From the NCBI GenBank assembly GCA_016712465.1, contig JADJQZ010000001.1:6956620-7020619 (forward strand): DNA of 64,000 nucleotides. The letters are read 5' to 3'. This document shows, piece by piece, positions 60,822-64,000 of this stretch. The position numbers and the translations under genes are program-made. Source of the DNA: Candidatus Obscuribacter sp. (GTDB lineage Bacteria > Cyanobacteriota > Vampirovibrionia > Obscuribacterales > Obscuribacteraceae). The notes under the pieces are model-generated. The model did not search any database and was not told the DNA's origin. It saw nothing but the letters and a program-made list of their open reading frames with translations. The number at the start of each line of letters is the position of its first letter. Position 1 is the first letter of the stretch.

Positions 60822-61880
60822 ATGACCAAGAAAATCACAATTTCCAAGCAAGACATAGAGGACGCGGCGCGACAGGGAGCTATGGCTCCTCGCGACGTGG
60901 AGAGCCTCTGGCAACAGTTACTGCAACAGAAAGGCGGAGCCAGGGAAGTGGAAGCCAATTCCGGCTTTGACTTCGCGCAACTGGCCTGGTACGGCGGCGG
61001 CGTCCTGGTGATGATCGCCATGGCCTGGTTCATGGAGCGTGCCGGCTCCGTCTTCGGTACCGGCAGCGTCTTCATGCTGTCCCTGGCCTATGCCGTGGGC
61101 TTTGCCGCCCTCGGCCACAAGCTGCGCTTCAAGGACGGTCAGAAGACTCCGGGCGGCCTGCTCTTCACCCTGGCGGTGCTCATGGCTCCTCTGGCCGTGG
61201 TCTCCGGTCTGGAGGCAATCGGCATTGCCGCAAGGCTCTCGGGCTCACAGGTGGCCCTTTTCGCTGAAATCGCCACCCTCGGCATCGCCCTTGTGGCGGT
61301 CAATCGGGTCAAGGTCTCTATCCTGTCGGCACCGGTGTTCGGCTCGCTCTGGCTTCTGTCCATGACCATCGCCGACCTGGTGGCCCGCCCCTATCTGGGA
61401 CCCATCTTCGGCTTCGCCTCCAACGCCTACCTGCTCATCTCCATGGGTATCGGCGTGGCCATTCTGGCCCTGGCGTTTGCCACCGACTCACGCTTCGGTC
61501 GTGAGCCGGGTGCCGACTATTCGTGGTGGGGCTACTTCTTCGGCGTGGCTGCCTTCTGGATTCCGCTTTCCATGCTGGACAGCGGTTCGGAGTTGGGCAA
61601 GCTGGCCTACTTCGGCATCAACCTGATCATGATGGTCAGCTCCGTGCTGCTTGCCCGCAAGGTCTTCTTGCTGGCCGGTGCCATCGGCTCCATCTATTAC
61701 ATCGGGCATGTGCTCTGGACCTACTTCTCCGACTCGCTGGCCTTCCCGCTGGCCCTCATCGGTGTCGGCATCGCCGTCATCTATCTGGGCGTGCAGTATC
61801 GCCGTCAGCAGGCTTCCATCGAGGCCTACGTGCTCGGCCTGATTCCCGAGGGAGTGCGCAAGCATCTGCCGCGGGCCTGA
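60822..61880 (+). CDS. DUF2157-like multi-span membrane protein
   Basis: A 352-residue protein. A soluble N-terminal helix region (residues 1-45, ISKQDIEDAARQGAMAPRDV) precedes about nine or ten membrane helices. The layout recalls DUF2157 proteins, whose function is unknown, but I assign that only tentatively. GAGGTCCTAA precedes the ATG. It sits between a small membrane protein and corA, in a run with GC-ending codons. Confidence 0.72.
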   Translation: MTKKITISKQDIEDAARQGAMAPRDVESLWQQLLQQKGGAREVEANSGFDFAQLAWYGGGVLVMIAMAWFMERAGSVFGTGSVFMLSLAYAVGFAALGHKLRFKDGQKTPGGLLFTLAVLMAPLAVVSGLEAIGIAARLSGSQVALFAEIATLGIALVAVNRVKVSILSAPVFGSLWLLSMTIADLVARPYLGPIFGFASNAYLLISMGIGVAILALAFATDSRFGREPGADYSWWGYFFGVAAFWIPLSMLDSGSELGKLAYFGINLIMMVSSVLLARKVFLLAGAIGSIYYIGHVLWTYFSDSLAFPLALIGVGIAVIYLGVQYRRQQASIEAYVLGLIPEGVRKHLPRA

Positions 61881-61890
61881 TTTGCACTTT

Positions 61891-61917
61891 GAGGCGGGAG
61901 TTCAAAGCTCCCGCCTC
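61891..61917. terminator. Strong hairpin before corA
   Basis: A perfect 10-bp stem GAGGCGGGAG/CTCCCGCCTC with a 7-nt loop, immediately after the membrane-protein stop and 24 bases before corA. No T-run follows, so it may attenuate rather than end transcription. Confidence 0.6.
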
Positions 61918-61940
61918 TTCAAAAAAACGTGAGGTACAAG

Positions 61941-63011
61941 ATGGCAACACCGCCGACTGAAACTGTCATATCTCTAATTTCTTACGGACCTGGCTATTTC
62001 CTGGAAAAGCAGGTGGCAAGCGTGAGCGACCTGCCGGAATTGATCAAGGCCGGCAAAGTTTCCTGGGTCGATATCGACGGACCTGTGGGTGCCGCGGTGG
62101 TGCAGGAACTGGGCCAACTATTCAGCCTGCACACGCTCGCTCTGGAAGACGTGGTCAACGGCCGGCAAAGGGCCAAGTTCGAAGAATACGGCCAGCACCA
62201 CTTCTTGATTGCGCCCATGGTCACTCTCACTGAGCGTCTCAAGACCGAGCAGCTCAGTCTCTTCTTCGGCGCCGGCTTCGTAGTTACCTTTCAGGAGCTG
62301 CCTGATGGGGATTGCCTGGCACCGGTGCGAGAGCGTCTGCGCAACGAAATTGGCAATCTGCGCAATCTGGGCGCCGACCATCTGGCCTACATGATTGTCG
62401 ATGCCGTTGTGGACGGCTATTTCCCGGTCTTGCAAAGCCTGGGCGACAAACTGGAGGAACTGGAAGACGACATTCTGCTCAGGTACGATGCTAAGGCGCC
62501 CGGCAAGATCTACGCCCTCAAGCGGGATGTGATCAAGCTGCGCCGCAGTATCTGGCCCCTGCGTGAAGCCGTGCATGCGCTCTTGCGTGATTCCTCCGCT
62601 ATGGTGAGCGGCGATACGCGACTTTACTTGCGCGATTGCTATGACCATGCCATCCGCCTCCTCGACCTGGTGGAGATGTACCGGGAAATGTGCACGGATC
62701 TCATGGATCTGCATCTTTCCAGCAACAGCAACCGCATGAATGAAGTGATGAAGGTGCTGGCCATTATCACCACGCTCTTTATCCCGCCGACCTTCGTGGC
62801 CGGCATCTACGGCATGAACTTCAATCCCGACAAGTCGCCCTGGAATATGCCCGAACTGAACTGGTTCTGGGGCTATCCCTGCGCTCTGTCGGTGATGGCA
62901 CTGATGATGTTGGGGCTGTTCTTCTGGATGCGCTGGAAGGGCTGGCTCAAGGGCGCCGGTATCAGCGAGAACGAAAAGTCTCTGCGCAGAAAGCTCAAGG
63001 AGCTGCGGTGA
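61941..63011 (+). CDS. corA: CorA-family Mg2+/divalent-metal transporter
   Basis: A 356-residue transporter. The C-terminal GMN motif (Gly291-Met-Asn293) in GIYGMNFNPDKSP and two helices (about 270-290 and 310-330) are diagnostic; the N-terminal alpha/beta cytoplasmic funnel covers residues 1-265. CorA proteins form pentameric channels for Mg2+ (some Co2+ or Ni2+). Start is the ATG at 61941 with GAGGT seven bases upstream; an ATG at 61929 is in frame. With the ZIP gene and the Fur-like site nearby, this area clusters metal transport. Confidence 0.94.
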   Translation: MATPPTETVISLISYGPGYFLEKQVASVSDLPELIKAGKVSWVDIDGPVGAAVVQELGQLFSLHTLALEDVVNGRQRAKFEEYGQHHFLIAPMVTLTERLKTEQLSLFFGAGFVVTFQELPDGDCLAPVRERLRNEIGNLRNLGADHLAYMIVDAVVDGYFPVLQSLGDKLEELEDDILLRYDAKAPGKIYALKRDVIKLRRSIWPLREAVHALLRDSSAMVSGDTRLYLRDCYDHAIRLLDLVEMYREMCTDLMDLHLSSNSNRMNEVMKVLAIITTLFIPPTFVAGIYGMNFNPDKSPWNMPELNWFWGYPCALSVMALMMLGLFFWMRWKGWLKGAGISENEKSLRRKLKELR

Positions 63012-63032
63012 GAAACCCCAAGTAGTTTGAGA

Positions 63033-63078
63033 AGTCGGAGAACTGAAGCAAGTAGTCAGTTTTCCGACTTTCTCTTTT
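63033..63078 (+). terminator. Rho-independent terminator of corA
   Basis: A 14-bp stem with one G-U pair (63033-63046 with 63056-63069) is followed by TTCTCTTTT, 21 bases after the stop codon. An outer CCCCAA/TTGGGG pairing may extend it. Confidence 0.92.
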
Positions 63079-63151
63079 GGGGCTCGAGATACGGAAAGAT
63101 ATAGTAAATAAAGAACGAAAGTAGTTGGAAGGAAAATGTGAAGGAAAGAAT

Positions 63152-63176
63152 GGGGAGGCGGATTTTCCGCCTCCCC
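63152..63176 (-). terminator. Hairpin, likely terminator of the minus-strand gene
   Basis: A perfect 11-bp stem GGGGAGGCGGA/TCCGCCTCCCC with a 3-nt loop. On the minus strand ATTCTTT follows, fitting termination of the DUF2103-like transcript. Confidence 0.65.
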
Positions 63177-63316
63177 GATGGTTTACTGTCGGCCCGGAGG
63201 TGACAAACGCGGCGTCATCGGCGAGCTTCATGAGCTTTTGCATGTCCGGGTCTGTACTGTCCATGGCCAGCCTGGTGAATGCCGAAGCCCCAAAGCGAAG
63301 CATGGCGTCGCCTGTC

Positions 63317-63601
63317 TCAGGGCTTATGAGCCTGAAGCTTGCTCACCAGTGCGTCGGGGCTGTTACTGGCGAAGAACACTTCCTGCACGGAACTATTGTT
63401 TTTCGCCAGTACTTTCAGTCCTGCCGCAGTTTTGTATTTGACATTCAGCCGCAGACCGCTGCCGGATCCACGACAGGGTTTGATTTCACCAGGCACGATT
63501 GTTTGAATCTCAGACCAGGATTCGATGGCTTCCAGAGCCTCTCTCAAACCCTTAATCATGCCGTGTTGGTACTTGATTTTGGAAGCTCCTCTGTATTTCA
63601 C
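63317..63601 (-). CDS. DUF2103-like small protein
   Basis: A 94-residue protein starting at a GTG with AAGG nine bases upstream. Its basic start (KYRGASKIKYQHGMIKGLREALEAIE), PGEIKPCRGSGSGLRLNV and LKVLAKNNSSVQEVFF resemble DUF2103 predicted metal-binding proteins, found in archaea and cyanobacteria; I recognise it only tentatively. Downstream (63303-63180) an in-frame-less continuation MLRFGASAFTRLAMDSTDPD could be a second small gene before the hairpin. The region ahead of the GTG is open for about 22 codons but looks noncoding. Confidence 0.5.
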   Translation of the reverse strand: MKYRGASKIKYQHGMIKGLREALEAIESWSEIQTIVPGEIKPCRGSGSGLRLNVKYKTAAGLKVLAKNNSSVQEVFFASNSPDALVSKLQAHKP

Positions 63602-64000
63602 TTCGTTGACCTTAATTGCGATACGCGGGAGTGGAATCGGTATACTTGGGACTTGAAACAGCCTTTATTCTCACATCTCGCGTCGTTTTTCCGACTCTAA
63701 TTAGGAGAATCTTTACTGAAGCCGTTGAAGATCCGGCAGGCAGAATTCCTGTTGGTGTTTAGTCGTCTCAAACTCGACATCTTCAACACGTGAGCTCAAG
63801 CGTGACTGAAAATCACAGTTTTGAACCTTTATCAGTGGTGTAGCAAGGTTGGAAAAGTTGGGTTTACGCTGCCGCTATGAGTATTGAGAAGACGTATTGA
63901 ATATGCGGTTTGTTGGATTGAAAAAGAAATACTCCTTTCGTAGGTTCACCAGAAGAAGGCGATTAATAGTCCATGCCGGCTGCAAGTATGGTGCGGGCGT
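63602..64000. other. Window end, no clear gene
   Basis: I find no convincing gene, hairpin or repeat. A frame beginning with ATG at 63982 runs off the edge and cannot be judged. Confidence 0.35.

Noticed and set aside
62995..63303. 102-codon minus-strand frame that continues past the DUF2103-like gene
   Set aside because: The first 40 residues look plausible, but the frame then runs through two terminators and into corA, so most is not coding.

Overview
This 64 kb window holds about 50 credible protein-coding genes on both strands. I found no tRNA, rRNA, CRISPR array, transposase or phage module. Most genes begin with ATG or GTG behind a Shine-Dalgarno sequence, and many end in GC-rich hairpins. 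The gene set suggests a free-living, diderm-like bacterium related to Cyanobacteria. Pointers are a Ycf45/SpoIIIAA-like AAA protein with an R3H domain, a DUF2103-like protein, many lipoproteins and PstS/PiT phosphate genes. A Melainabacteria/Vampirovibrionia lineage such as the Obscuribacterales would fit. That placement is inference from gene content, not phylogeny.

Layout. 0-3.7 kb: an inactive-looking neighbourhood with a ClpP-like serine protease, a Cys-rich leucine-rich-repeat protein and a small membrane protein. 3.8-15.4 kb: one long, tightly packed plus-strand operon. It encodes a PiT phosphate transporter, a P-loop kinase, a coiled-coil protein, a full-length PknG-type Ser/Thr kinase, a PP2C phosphatase, a VWA protein, a zinc-ribbon FHA protein, a four-helix GlnX-like membrane protein and a PstS-type phosphate-binding lipoprotein. 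15.5-16.6 kb: a NADAR-family protein and a small anchored protein. 17.0-24.8 kb: one giant repeat protein of about 2,590 residues with a LysM-like domain. 25-31.5 kb: a tandem thioredoxin-like lipoprotein, several small membrane proteins including a PspC protein, and a ribbon-helix-helix-like protein with a long acidic tail.

31.5-40 kb, minus strand: Ycf45-like ATPase, Orn/Lys/Arg decarboxylase, small proteins, a HAD phosphatase and a lid-less M20 amidohydrolase. 40-48 kb: small proteins, an M4-like metallopeptidase on the minus strand, then a strongly GC-ending-codon block with a zinc-ribbon protein, a 33-residue coupled micro-gene, a HAD hydrolase, TruD and a 74-residue peptide. 48-55 kb, minus strand: Flp pilin, leucyl aminopeptidase, EamA exporter, acyltransferase plus acyl-activating enzyme (a split Aas-like pair) and a CNNM/CorC-type protein. 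56-64 kb: a tryptophan-rich 11-residue-repeat membrane protein, a ZIP metal transporter, two membrane proteins, CorA and a DUF2103-like protein.

The most exciting system is the 3.8-15.4 kb operon. Its kinase, FHA protein, four-helix membrane protein and binding-protein parts parallel the actinobacterial GlnH-GlnX-PknG-GarA amino-acid-sensing route. Here the binding protein is PstS-like, and a phosphate transporter starts the operon. I infer a phosphate-sensing PknG pathway with its own phosphatase. Other notable objects are the Trp-rich hendecad protein, the giant LysM repeat protein and the lid-less M20 enzyme.
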